Assembly: GCA_030631725.1 (NCBI GenBank) | Contig: DAOVKO010000110.1 | Span: 1-6,967 of the forward strand | Direction of reading: 5' to 3' | Source of the DNA: Actinomycetes bacterium | GTDB lineage: Bacteria > Planctomycetota > Phycisphaerae > JAACET01 | DNA: 6,967 bases | Shown: in pieces, positions 1 to 6,454 of the stretch | How the letters are laid out: each line of letters starts with the position of its first letter | Position numbering within the stretch: the stretch's first letter is position 1 | The notes under the pieces: model-generated | Database searches by the model: none | The model's input: the letters and a program-made list of their open reading frames with translations, nothing else | What the model was told of the DNA's origin: nothing | Translations under genes and position numbers: made by a program

Positions 1-147
1 ACCTACAAATGGTTCGTATCCAGCCAGCACGATGCCTCCCAATGCCAGCAATGCCGCAGTTGCCTGGAAAAGTGCCCCCAGAGCATCCCCATCATCGAAC
101 AGCTCGAAGAGGCCCATCGAACCTTAGCCCCGCCCAAAGAAGAATAA
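1..147 (+). CDS. Aldo/keto reductase with C-terminal [4Fe-4S] motif (3' end only)
   Basis: This is a 5'-truncated gene read in frame 1 from the window edge to a TAA at 145-147, giving 48 residues. The visible part contains CQQCRSCLEKCP (residues 15-26), a C-x2-C-x2-C-x3-C-P pattern that is the classic [4Fe-4S] ferredoxin motif. It is followed by SIPIIEQLEEAHRTL. This tail matches the end of NAD(P)H-dependent aldo/keto reductases that carry a ferredoxin-like extension after the TIM barrel, where the motif is usually followed by IPI and a short helix with a conserved His. The barrel and catalytic tetrad lie outside the window, so the substrate is unknown. The gene is on the same strand as the transporter but 121 nt upstream of it, so co-transcription is uncertain. 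An unrelated ferredoxin-domain protein is the main alternative. Confidence 0.8.
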   Translation, partial: TYKWFVSSQHDASQCQQCRSCLEKCPQSIPIIEQLEEAHRTLAPPKEE

Positions 148-179
148 CTCTACCCTCTGCTCCGCCACTTGGCCTATCC

Positions 180-210
180 TGGACTTCTGTGCCCAAGACG
201 ATAGTATATA
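180..210 (+). promoter_or_regulatory. Possible sigma-70-like promoter for the transporter operon
   Basis: The 121-nt gap before the binding-protein gene contains an AT-rich patch. TGGACT (180-185) matches the -35 consensus at 4 of 6 bases. TAGTAT (202-207) matches the -10 consensus at 4 of 6, with a 16-nt spacer. An overlapping TATATA (205-210) is an alternative -10. The patch lies about 60 nt before the GTG start. Both boxes are imperfect, so this is only a candidate. I saw no clear operator palindrome and no strong terminator hairpin after the upstream gene. Confidence 0.2.
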
Positions 211-268
211 GCCGTTAAATTCGCTCGCTGGCCGACTGGAAACCTTCCGGATCTTCTGGGCTACAGAC

Positions 269-2416
269 GTGTTTATCAAACGTTTGCTCATCTTACCGCT
301 GATTCTACTGGCCGCCTGGATGGTCATGGCCTTCTTCGTCGTCCGCAAGCACAACGTGGCCCACAAACAAGAACAGCTAACCATCGGCAGCATCGGCGAA
401 CCTGATACGCTCAATCCCATTATTTCCAAATCTACTGCAGCCAGCGAGGTGGAGGCCTTTCTCTTCAACGCCTTGATTGGCATGGACGAGAATTTAAACA
501 TTGAGGGCGATCTGGCCAAGGAATATGAGGTAGAGCAGACTTCCATTGCTTTTCTTGGATCTGCGGCTGATGCCCTGGAAGCCTTGGAAAAACTCAACTC
601 TGCAAAAGACCAATGGCCCGTTATGAAACTGACTTCTTGTACATCTGAAGCGAACACACTCAAACTGCACTTCAAAGATCCTGACACACGCATAGCCGCC
701 GGTACAGCTTACGAACAGCAATTATTCAAAATCATTGATCCCAAAGAACTTTTACCAGTAACAGTCATAACTCTCAGTCACAATTCCACCGACAAACTCC
801 CCGATGGCCAATTAGCTACCGCCGACGTCGTCAAGGCTCAACTATCTGCTCTAGCGAACTCTCTGGAGGACGTGCGTTTCTACGAGACTTTTCCTATAGC
901 CGATTCGCTCTTGAGCGTCACTGTCCTCGGCGATGGTACAAGCTTTAGGGCGGCAATTGCCAAGGCATTTACCAGCGAGAAGGACTCCGCCGTAAAGGTA
1001 CTTGACCACCTCGATCAGGCCCTTCTGAACGAGCCGGTGATCACCTTCAAGATCCGCAGAGGCGTCCGCTGGCACGACGGGGCACCACTTACCTCCGCCG
1101 ACGTAGAGTTTACCTACCAATCTTTGATTGACCCCCAGTACCGTTCTCCTCGCGCCGGAGACTTTTGGCTGGTCAAAGACGTATCTGCTCCGGATGATTA
1201 CACTTTCATAGTTACCTATCGCATACCCTACAGCGAATGTGTAAGTAGCTGGGGAATACCGGTCATTCCAAAGCATATTCTCAGCGGCAAAAGTCCTCAG
1301 TGGTGGGCCGACAACTACAATTCTCACCCCATCGGTACCGGGCCTTTCCGATTCGTCGAATGGAAGCGCAATGAACAGGTACGTCTAGAGGCCAATTCAG
1401 ATTATTATGAGGGGCCGCCAAACCTTCCAGCCATAATCTTTCGAGCTATCCCAGACAGCTTCGTCAATAGTATTGCCTTTGATTCCAAGGGTTTTGATAC
1501 TACCCAATTGATGTTTCATCAAATCAAACGTTTCAAGCAGGAGCCCAAACGATTTAAGCTCTTCCAACGTTGGAGCCAGGGCTATCTCTATATAGGCTGG
1601 AATCAGAAGAACCCGCTTTTCGTCGATAGGCAGGTACGGCTAGCCCTGGCTCATGCCGTAAACATTGATCGTATCATAAAGTACGTCTATTACGGCTATG
1701 CCAGGCCTTCAAATGGAGCTTTCCCGGCCCAAATGTGGTATGCCAATAAGGACATTAAGCCCTATCCTTACGATCCGGAGAACGCCAAAGAGTTACTTAC
1801 TCAAGCCGGTTGGGTCGATTCGGACGGCGATGGCTGGCTGGATAAAGACGGTCGGAGATTCGAATTTGACCTCATTACCAACCACGGCAATCCTATGCGG
1901 GCTTTGATTCAGGTTCTGGTCCAGGATGATCTCAAGAAAATAGGCATCAAAGTCAATACGGCCTCATACGAATGGGCTGTCTTTATTAATAACTACGTCA
2001 ACACGCGGCAGTTTGACGCGATGATCCTGGGCTGGTTTACCGCCTACGGTTATGACCAACATTCTTATTGGCACAGTTCACAGACGGAGCCTCCGGGGTT
2101 TAACTTCTGCTCCTATGTCAATCCCGAAGTTGATAATCTGTTGACGACGATTCGCACCACCTTCGATCGAGATAGAATCGCTAAACTCTGTGGGCGATTG
2201 CAGGAAATCATCTACCATGATCAACCCTATCTGTTCCTGTTGCAGGGTTATACAGCTCACGCCCTCTACAAAAACATGTATGTCGTCCGCCGACCGCTCG
2301 AAGACGGTTCCTGGTTGATCGAACCAGTCCGAAACACTAAGGCTGGCCTTGACGGATACGATTTCTACATGCCCTGGTGGGCCCCGGCATCTTTGGCGCC
2401 CCAGATGGCCCAGTAA
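269..2416 (+). CDS. Peptide-type ABC transporter solute-binding protein (SBP_bac_5 family) with a large insertion
   Basis: The product (715 aa) is the extracytoplasmic receptor of the importer encoded downstream. Family hallmarks are LTIGSIGEPDTLNPIIS (37-53), the block around RRGVRWHDGAPLTSADV (263-279), PIGTGPFRFVEW (354-365), QVRLALAHAVNIDRII (455-470), and DPENAKELLTQAGW (502-515) followed by the acidic loop DSDGDGWLDKDG (517-528). A basic N-terminus (K4, R5) precedes a hydrophobic stretch at about 6-25. No Cys occurs before residue 124, so there is no lipobox; the protein is probably held by an uncleaved signal anchor, or cleaved by signal peptidase I. The family is usually about 500-600 aa. 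The excess lies at about 91-254, between the first lobe strand and the RRGVRWHDG block. The GTG start at 269 fits the signal sequence; the frame is open back to a TAG at 209-211 but offers no better start, and no clear Shine-Dalgarno site is seen. The stop lies 12 nt before oppB. The substrate is probably a peptide, but sugars, nickel or other solutes are possible in this family. Confidence 0.93.
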   Translation: MFIKRLLILPLILLAAWMVMAFFVVRKHNVAHKQEQLTIGSIGEPDTLNPIISKSTAASEVEAFLFNALIGMDENLNIEGDLAKEYEVEQTSIAFLGSAADALEALEKLNSAKDQWPVMKLTSCTSEANTLKLHFKDPDTRIAAGTAYEQQLFKIIDPKELLPVTVITLSHNSTDKLPDGQLATADVVKAQLSALANSLEDVRFYETFPIADSLLSVTVLGDGTSFRAAIAKAFTSEKDSAVKVLDHLDQALLNEPVITFKIRRGVRWHDGAPLTSADVEFTYQSLIDPQYRSPRAGDFWLVKDVSAPDDYTFIVTYRIPYSECVSSWGIPVIPKHILSGKSPQWWADNYNSHPIGTGPFRFVEWKRNEQVRLEANSDYYEGPPNLPAIIFRAIPDSFVNSIAFDSKGFDTTQLMFHQIKRFKQEPKRFKLFQRWSQGYLYIGWNQKNPLFVDRQVRLALAHAVNIDRIIKYVYYGYARPSNGAFPAQMWYANKDIKPYPYDPENAKELLTQAGWVDSDGDGWLDKDGRRFEFDLITNHGNPMRALIQVLVQDDLKKIGIKVNTASYEWAVFINNYVNTRQFDAMILGWFTAYGYDQHSYWHSSQTEPPGFNFCSYVNPEVDNLLTTIRTTFDRDRIAKLCGRLQEIIYHDQPYLFLLQGYTAHALYKNMYVVRRPLEDGSWLIEPVRNTKAGLDGYDFYMPWWAPASLAPQMAQ
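539..1030 (+). other. Extra segment inside the binding protein (about residues 91-254)
   Basis: In typical SBP_bac_5 proteins the segment 'P-x-LA-x-x-W' is followed within about 15-20 residues by the strand leading to the F-x-L/I-R-x-G-V-x-W/F-x-D-G motif. Here the first part ends at about DLAKEYEVEQ (81-90) and the second begins at about EPVITFKIRRG (255-265). About 164 residues lie between them. They are rich in Ala, Leu, Asp and Lys, with probable helices (for example AADALEALEKLNSA, 99-112) and beta-like stretches (NTLKLHF, 129-135; LLPVTVITLS, 161-170). I recognise no known domain. Boundaries are approximate and rest on remembered family patterns, not an alignment. Confidence 0.55.
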
Positions 2417-2419
2417 GGA
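2414..2419 (+). promoter_or_regulatory. Ribosome binding site of oppB
   Basis: TAAGGA overlaps the stop codon of the binding-protein gene and lies 9 nt before the ATG at 2429. It supports that start and suggests coupled translation of the receptor and first permease genes. Confidence 0.6.
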
Positions 2420-2428
2420 ACTGCTGGT

Positions 2429-3397
2429 ATGTTGACATTCATCATTCGAAGACTGCTCATTACCATACCACTGCTTTTCGGGATCACGGTAATAAGCTTT
2501 TTTGTCATCAACCTCGCTCCCGGCGGCCAAGCCGCCCTGCCCGGCACGGAGATGAACCCCGGACTCAATCCCCACGTCCGTGAGATGATCGCCAAGCAGT
2601 TCCACTTCGATAAGCCCCTCTATCAGCAATATCTCCTGACCATCCGCGACATGGCCACTGGCCGACTCGTCAGCTTCAAAGACAACCAATCCGCCATACT
2701 CAAAGTCTTGGACCGCTTGCCGGCCACCTTGGCCCTGAGTTGTATGGCTTTTCTTATCAGCTTCAGCGGCTCGTTGCCTCTAGGTATCTATGCCTCCCAA
2801 CATCGCGGCCGTTGGCAGGACCGCCTGGTAACTGTGGTCACTTTCGCCCTCATTTCTCTGCCCACCTTCTGGGTCGCTTATATGTTGGTCTTATTCTTGG
2901 TCCGCTTCTGGCACATCCCCGTCATTGGTACCCACACCTTCGGCGTTGAATTTGCCAGCCCCTTTACCTCCTTCGTAGATTTCACCTGGCACGTATTCCT
3001 ACCCGCTCTTACCCTGGGTTTGGGCGGAATTGCCATCCAGAGCCGTTACATGCGGGCCTCAATGGTCGAGGCTATGAATGAGGACTACATCCGCACCGCC
3101 CGGGCCAAGGGACTGCCCGAATCAAAAGTGGCTTACAAACACGCCCTGCGAAATAGCCTGCGACCAATCATCACCTTCATAGGCTACTTACTCCCAGCCT
3201 TTCTCGGAGGCTCTGTCATCATCGAGCAGATCTTCGGCTATCCCGGTATGGGCCGACTAGTGTATCAGTCCATGTTGGAACGGGACATGCCCATAATCAT
3301 GGTCTCACTTACCGTTAGTTCAATACTCGTCCTTCTGGGCAATCTGATTGCCGACATCCTTTACGCCGTGGTCGACCCACGCGTCAGGCCCAGCTAG
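2429..3397 (+). CDS. oppB: ABC transporter permease, OppB/DppB type
   Basis: The product (322 aa) is one of two inner-membrane subunits that form the import channel. It starts with MLTFIIRRLLITIPLLFGIT, the usual OppB/DppB opening of a short basic region and a first membrane helix (about 9-29). Further hydrophobic segments lie at about 99-121, 133-157, 189-205, 245-266 and 288-315, consistent with six helices. The cytoplasmic EAA coupling loop is EAMNEDYIRTARAKG (214-228), which contacts an ATPase. The tail has the family signature EQIFGYPGMGRL (266-277) and ends in VVDPRVRPS. Length matches the family (about 305-340 aa). The ATG at 2429 is supported by the preceding Shine-Dalgarno site. The stop is 10 nt before oppC. 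The symbol denotes the family; dppB is equally defensible because the substrate is unknown. Confidence 0.95.
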   Translation: MLTFIIRRLLITIPLLFGITVISFFVINLAPGGQAALPGTEMNPGLNPHVREMIAKQFHFDKPLYQQYLLTIRDMATGRLVSFKDNQSAILKVLDRLPATLALSCMAFLISFSGSLPLGIYASQHRGRWQDRLVTVVTFALISLPTFWVAYMLVLFLVRFWHIPVIGTHTFGVEFASPFTSFVDFTWHVFLPALTLGLGGIAIQSRYMRASMVEAMNEDYIRTARAKGLPESKVAYKHALRNSLRPIITFIGYLLPAFLGGSVIIEQIFGYPGMGRLVYQSMLERDMPIIMVSLTVSSILVLLGNLIADILYAVVDPRVRPS

Positions 3398-3407
3398 GTT
3401 TTTTGCC

Positions 3408-4316
3408 ATGACAGAACAAGTCACCCAAGATTCCGAACCGACTCAGCTGCCCACAGAACTCACCGTAAGTGTCTGGCGCAGATTTCGAAAAAACACCCCC
3501 AGCCTTATCGCTCTGATAATGCTGATCTTGCTCTTCGTGGTGGGCATGGGTTACTGGGTCCTCCACCTCAACGACGTCCATTGGCCCGCCGACCCAACCG
3601 AGCCCGATCCTCCATCGCAATTCCAGTCCCCCTCCATCCAACACCCGCTCGGAACCGACGACCTCGGACGCGATGTCTTGGCCCGCATCTTACTCGGAGC
3701 CCACGTCTCCCTGCTTATCGGATTCGTGGCCGTCGGCATCAGCGTAACTATCGGCGTTGTCATCGGCAGCATAAGCGGCTACTTCGGCGGATGGATCGAC
3801 ACCATTATCATGCGCTTCGTGGACATGATGATGTGTATTCCGACGTTCTTCCTCATACTTACAGTTGCCGCCCTGGTTCGGCCCAGCATCTGGTACATAG
3901 CCCTCATGATCGGCCTGACCCGATGGATGGCCACCAGCCGCCTGGTTCGTGCCGAGTTTCTCACTCTCCGCACCGTGGATTACGTCCAGGCCGCGAAAGC
4001 CACCGGAGCCAAGCACTTACGCATCATTTTCCGCCACATCCTGCCCAATGCTCTGCCACCCGTCTTTGTCAGTGCCGTGCTCGGTGTCTCCGGTGCCATT
4101 CTCTCCGAAGCCTCCCTTAGTTACCTCGGCTTCGGTGTTCAGCCCCCCGACCCCAGTTGGGGAAATATTATTGCCGGGGGAAAGCAATACATCCTTGACG
4201 CCTGGTGGCTTATTGTCTTCCCCGGCATGGCTATCTTTATCACCACCTTGGCTTTCTATCTTACCGGCGAAGGTATGCGCATCGCCCTGGACCCCAAAGA
4301 GACTAAGCACATATGA
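3408..4316 (+). CDS. oppC: ABC transporter permease, OppC/DppC type
   Basis: The product (302 aa) is the second channel subunit. After a polar N-terminus, SVWRRFRKNTPSLIAL (21-36) leads into the first membrane helix (about 33-52), as in the OppC N-terminal domain. A periplasmic stretch rich in Pro and Asp follows, then the signature HPLGTDDLGRDVLARILLGA (79-98). The EAA loop is DYVQAAKATGAKHLRIIFRH (191-210) followed by ILPN. The late signature is LSEASLSYLGFGVQPPDPSW (232-251). Six helices are plausible. I chose the ATG at 3408, 10 nt after the oppB stop, because MTEQ gives a normal length. An upstream in-frame TTG at 3348 would add 20 unlikely residues and overlap oppB by 50 nt. No strong Shine-Dalgarno site precedes the ATG, so coupling to oppB translation is likely. 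The stop overlaps the oppD start as ATGA. Confidence 0.95.
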   Translation: MTEQVTQDSEPTQLPTELTVSVWRRFRKNTPSLIALIMLILLFVVGMGYWVLHLNDVHWPADPTEPDPPSQFQSPSIQHPLGTDDLGRDVLARILLGAHVSLLIGFVAVGISVTIGVVIGSISGYFGGWIDTIIMRFVDMMMCIPTFFLILTVAALVRPSIWYIALMIGLTRWMATSRLVRAEFLTLRTVDYVQAAKATGAKHLRIIFRHILPNALPPVFVSAVLGVSGAILSEASLSYLGFGVQPPDPSWGNIIAGGKQYILDAWWLIVFPGMAIFITTLAFYLTGEGMRIALDPKETKHI

Positions 4317-5353
4317 ACCAATCTTTGTTGCTCGTAAAAAATCTCTCTACGTACTTTCACACCGAGAACGGCCTGGTCCGGGCTGTCGACGGCGTCTGCT
4401 GGAAGGTAGAGCCCGCACAAACCCTCGGTATCGTCGGCGAAAGCGGCTGCGGAAAAAGCGTCTCGGCTCTGAGCGTAATGCGCCTGGTCCCCTCACCGCC
4501 CGGAAAAATCGTCGCCGGCCAAGTCCTCTTCAAAGGCCAGGACCTGCTCCAACTCCCCCAAAGACACATGCGCCAAGTCCGCGGCAACGAAATCGCCATG
4601 ATCTTCCAGGAGCCCATGACCAGCCTCAACCCCGTCTTCACCGTCGGCAATCAGATCGTCGAAGCCATCAAGCTCCATCAAAAGCTCAACACCGCCGGGG
4701 CCCGCAAGCTGGCCGTCGAATCTCTCCACCGTGTCGGCATCCGCTCTGCCGCCCAACGCCTCTACGCCTATCCCCACCAGCTCAGCGGAGGTCTCCGCCA
4801 GCGCGTCATGATCGCCATGGCCCTTTCCTGCCGGCCCGCTGTGCTTATCGCCGACGAGCCCACCACAGCTCTTGACGTAACCATCCAGTCCCAGATCCTC
4901 GATCTGTTGTGCGAGTTGCAGGCTTCGGAGCAAATGGCCATCGTGCTGATCACTCACGACCTGGCCGTCATCGCCCAGATCGCCCACACCGTGGCTGTAA
5001 TGTACGCCAGCAAAATCGTCGAGTACACCCGCGTCGAGCCCCTGTTCGACCATCCCCTCCATCCATACACTCAGGGCCTGTTCCGTTCTCTGCCGCATCT
5101 GGGGCAAAAGAAACGCCGACTCGAAGCCATCGGTGGAAACGTTCCCAACCCCCTGGCCTTTCCCACCGGCTGCAAGTTCCACCCCCGCTGCCCGCTCGGG
5201 CGAAACGATAAGCGATGTCAAACCATCGAGCCCGAACTCCGCCAGGTCCGCCCCGACCACACCGTGGCCTGCTGGAAAGCCCCAGACTACGAAACCGCTC
5301 CTGCTCGCGAGGTCCCTTCGCAGCTAAGCTCCGAGGTGTACAGCCATGAGTAG
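4313..5353 (+). CDS. oppD: ABC transporter ATP-binding protein, OppD/DppD type
   Basis: The product (346 aa) is one of the two cytoplasmic ATPases driving import. The motifs are complete: Walker A GESGCGKS (42-49), Q-loop Gln99 in FQEPMTSLNP, signature LSGGLRQR (157-164), Walker B VLIADEP (177-183) with catalytic E182, D-loop TALDVT, and H-loop His215 in ITHDLAV. The C-terminal oligopeptide-transporter region carries four cysteines, C287-x5-C293-x8-C302-x17-C320, in the CKFHPRCP context. This matches the pattern that binds a [4Fe-4S] cluster in a structurally studied DppD. Translation starts inside the oppC stop (ATGA, 4-nt overlap), indicating coupling. A tail of about 25 residues follows the last Cys. 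The gene is more GC-rich than the binding-protein gene. The OppD rather than OppF assignment rests on gene order and on the AVDGVCWKV and VPSPPGKI contexts. Confidence 0.95.
   Translation: MNQSLLLVKNLSTYFHTENGLVRAVDGVCWKVEPAQTLGIVGESGCGKSVSALSVMRLVPSPPGKIVAGQVLFKGQDLLQLPQRHMRQVRGNEIAMIFQEPMTSLNPVFTVGNQIVEAIKLHQKLNTAGARKLAVESLHRVGIRSAAQRLYAYPHQLSGGLRQRVMIAMALSCRPAVLIADEPTTALDVTIQSQILDLLCELQASEQMAIVLITHDLAVIAQIAHTVAVMYASKIVEYTRVEPLFDHPLHPYTQGLFRSLPHLGQKKRRLEAIGGNVPNPLAFPTGCKFHPRCPLGRNDKRCQTIEPELRQVRPDHTVACWKAPDYETAPAREVPSQLSSEVYSHE
5333..5338 (+). promoter_or_regulatory. Ribosome binding site of oppF
   Basis: GAGGTG lies inside the 3' end of oppD, 7 nt before the ATG at 5346. It is the best Shine-Dalgarno match in the operon and fixes the oppF start, which overlaps oppD by 8 nt. 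Confidence 0.6.
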
Positions 5354-6317
5354 CAGCAACGGCCACATCATGCAGATCAGGGGACTCAAGACGTACTTCC
5401 CCATTCGCCGCGGCGTGTTCTCCCGCATCCACGGCTGGGTCCGCGCCGTCGACGACGTTGACCTCGACATTCCTCGCGGCCAAACACTCGGCCTGGTCGG
5501 CGAAAGCGGTTGCGGAAAAACCACCCTCGGCCGAACCATCCTCCGCCTCATCCCCGCCACCGCCGGAGAAGTCCATTTTGACGGCCAATCGGTCTTCGAC
5601 GCCAACCGGAGCAGCTTGCGAAACATCCGCCGACAGATGCAGATCATTTTTCAAGACCCCATCGGCTCACTCAACCCGCGCATGACTATAGAGGCCATCG
5701 TCGGCGAACCTCTCAAGGTCCACCGCCTGGCCCGCGGCCGAGATTTGCGCCAAAAAGTCGCCGACCTCCTCCAGCGCGTCGGCCTGAGCTCACGCTATCT
5801 CAATCGCTATCCACACGAGTTCTCCGGCGGACAACGCCAACGCATCGGAATCGCTCGGGCCTTGGCCTTGGAGCCGCGCTTCATCGTCTGCGACGAGCCC
5901 GTCTCCTCCCTGGATGTCTCTATCCAATCCCAAATATTAAACCTCTTAGCCGACCTCCAGGATCGGCTGGGCTTGAGTTACCTCTTCATTGCCCACAATT
6001 TAGCTGTCGTCGAGCACTTCTCCGACCAGGTGGCCGTCATGTATCTGGGCCAAATCGTCGAGCGGGCCTCCGCCGACGCCCTCTACCGCAACCCCGCCCA
6101 TCCCTACACTCGCACCCTGCTCGCTGCCGTACCCTTGCCCGATCCCCATATCCGCCGCGACCGCGTCAGTGTGCCCGACGAAATCCCCCCAGCCCCACCG
6201 GCCGGCTGCCCCTTCTATCCCCGCTGCCCCCAGGCCCAGGACCACTGCCGTGCACAGCGACCCAAACTGCAGGAAGTCTCCCCCGGCCACTTCCTCGCCT
6301 GCTTGCGAGCGAAGTAG
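5346..6317 (+). CDS. oppF: ABC transporter ATP-binding protein, OppF/DppF type
   Basis: The product (323 aa) is the second ATPase, expected to pair with the OppD-type subunit. The motifs are complete: Walker A GESGCGKT (52-59), Q-loop Gln103 in FQDPIGSLNPRMT, signature FSGGQRQR (159-166), Walker B FIVCDEP (179-185) with catalytic E184, D-loop SSLDVS, and H-loop His217 in FIAHNLAVV. Asn follows the switch His where Asp is more usual. KTYFPIRRG (15-23) near the N-terminus and the RQMQIIFQDP context are typical of OppF/DppF. The C-terminal cysteines are C288-x5-C294-x6-C301-x17-C319, again a [4Fe-4S]-type pattern. Length matches the family (about 310-340 aa). This is the last gene of the operon; its stop is 7 nt before the heptanucleotide repeat region. 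Confidence 0.95.
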   Translation: MSSSNGHIMQIRGLKTYFPIRRGVFSRIHGWVRAVDDVDLDIPRGQTLGLVGESGCGKTTLGRTILRLIPATAGEVHFDGQSVFDANRSSLRNIRRQMQIIFQDPIGSLNPRMTIEAIVGEPLKVHRLARGRDLRQKVADLLQRVGLSSRYLNRYPHEFSGGQRQRIGIARALALEPRFIVCDEPVSSLDVSIQSQILNLLADLQDRLGLSYLFIAHNLAVVEHFSDQVAVMYLGQIVERASADALYRNPAHPYTRTLLAAVPLPDPHIRRDRVSVPDEIPPAPPAGCPFYPRCPQAQDHCRAQRPKLQEVSPGHFLACLRAK

Positions 6318-6324
6318 ACAAAGA

Positions 6325-6345
6325 CCGTAGGCTGTAGGCCGTAGG
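6325..6345 (+). repeat. Heptanucleotide repeat, left block (3 units)
   Basis: Three back-to-back 7-base units follow the oppF stop: CCGTAGG (6325-6331), CTGTAGG (6332-6338) and CCGTAGG (6339-6345). They are the reverse complement of the unit in the right block, with one variable base at the second position. A period of seven and a location between stop codons argue against coding. Confidence 0.9.
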
Positions 6346-6423
6346 AAGATAATCATTTCCCTTTTGTGTTTTTGCTTTCTGCCTACAGTCTACAGTCTAT
6401 AGCCTACAGCCTACAACCTACAG
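6325..6423. terminator. Possible bidirectional terminator or structured 3' element between convergent genes
   Basis: The two opposed repeat blocks can pair in more than one register. The left block pairs with right units 4-6 at 18 of 21 Watson-Crick positions, and with units 1-3 using some G-U pairs and two mismatches. The element occupies most of the 137-nt space between the 3' ends of oppF and the PEP-CTERM gene, where a shared terminator would be expected. It is not a canonical intrinsic terminator: the arms are far apart and no U-run directly follows the hairpin in either direction, although the loop itself is T-rich. The terminator role is inferred. Confidence 0.3.
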
Positions 6424-6426
6424 CCT
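6382..6426 (+). repeat. Heptanucleotide repeat, right block (6 units plus a partial)
   Basis: Six adjacent 7-base units are CCTACAG (6382), TCTACAG (6389), TCTATAG (6396), CCTACAG (6403), CCTACAA (6410) and CCTACAG (6417-6423), followed by a partial CCT. Three are exact copies of CCTACAG, the reverse complement of CTGTAGG in the left block. A T-rich, AT-rich stretch of 36 nt (6346-6381) separates the blocks. Confidence 0.9.
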
Positions 6427-6454
6427 GATTATTACGGCATTGTCGTCTGGGCCA

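Noticed and set aside
168..197. Terminator hairpin after the aldo/keto reductase gene (CTTGG ... CCAAG)
   Set aside because: The stem is only 5 bp with a loop of about 20 nt and no following T-run, so it is likely to be chance.
9..218. Alternative + strand frame beginning at base 9
   Set aside because: It overlaps the aldo/keto reductase tail, which has a clear C-x2-C-x2-C-x3-CP motif in frame 1. The alternative translation shows no motif.
3348..3407. Upstream TTG start for the OppC-type permease
   Set aside because: It would overlap oppB by 50 nt and add 20 residues unlike the family N-terminus. The ATG at 3408 gives a normal 302-aa protein directly after the oppB stop.
3949..4875. Long + strand open frame (308 codons) spanning oppC and oppD in another frame
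   Set aside because: The translation is rich in Pro, Arg and Ser, crosses two real genes with clear motifs, and has no domain or start signal of its own.
4493..5260. Long - strand open frame (255 codons) across the OppD-type ATPase gene
   Set aside because: It lies antisense to a gene with all ABC ATPase motifs. Its translation is Gly/Asp/Glu-rich with no recognisable domain, as expected from a GC-rich coding strand read backwards.
4968..5654. - strand open frame of 228 codons over the oppD/oppF junction
   Set aside because: It is a shadow of the two ATPase genes, with low-complexity Gly/Ala/Arg-rich translation and no motif.
6325..6426. CRISPR array
   Set aside because: Units are only 7 bases, directly adjacent without unique spacers, and occur in both orientations. 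This is a short tandem and inverted repeat, not a CRISPR array.
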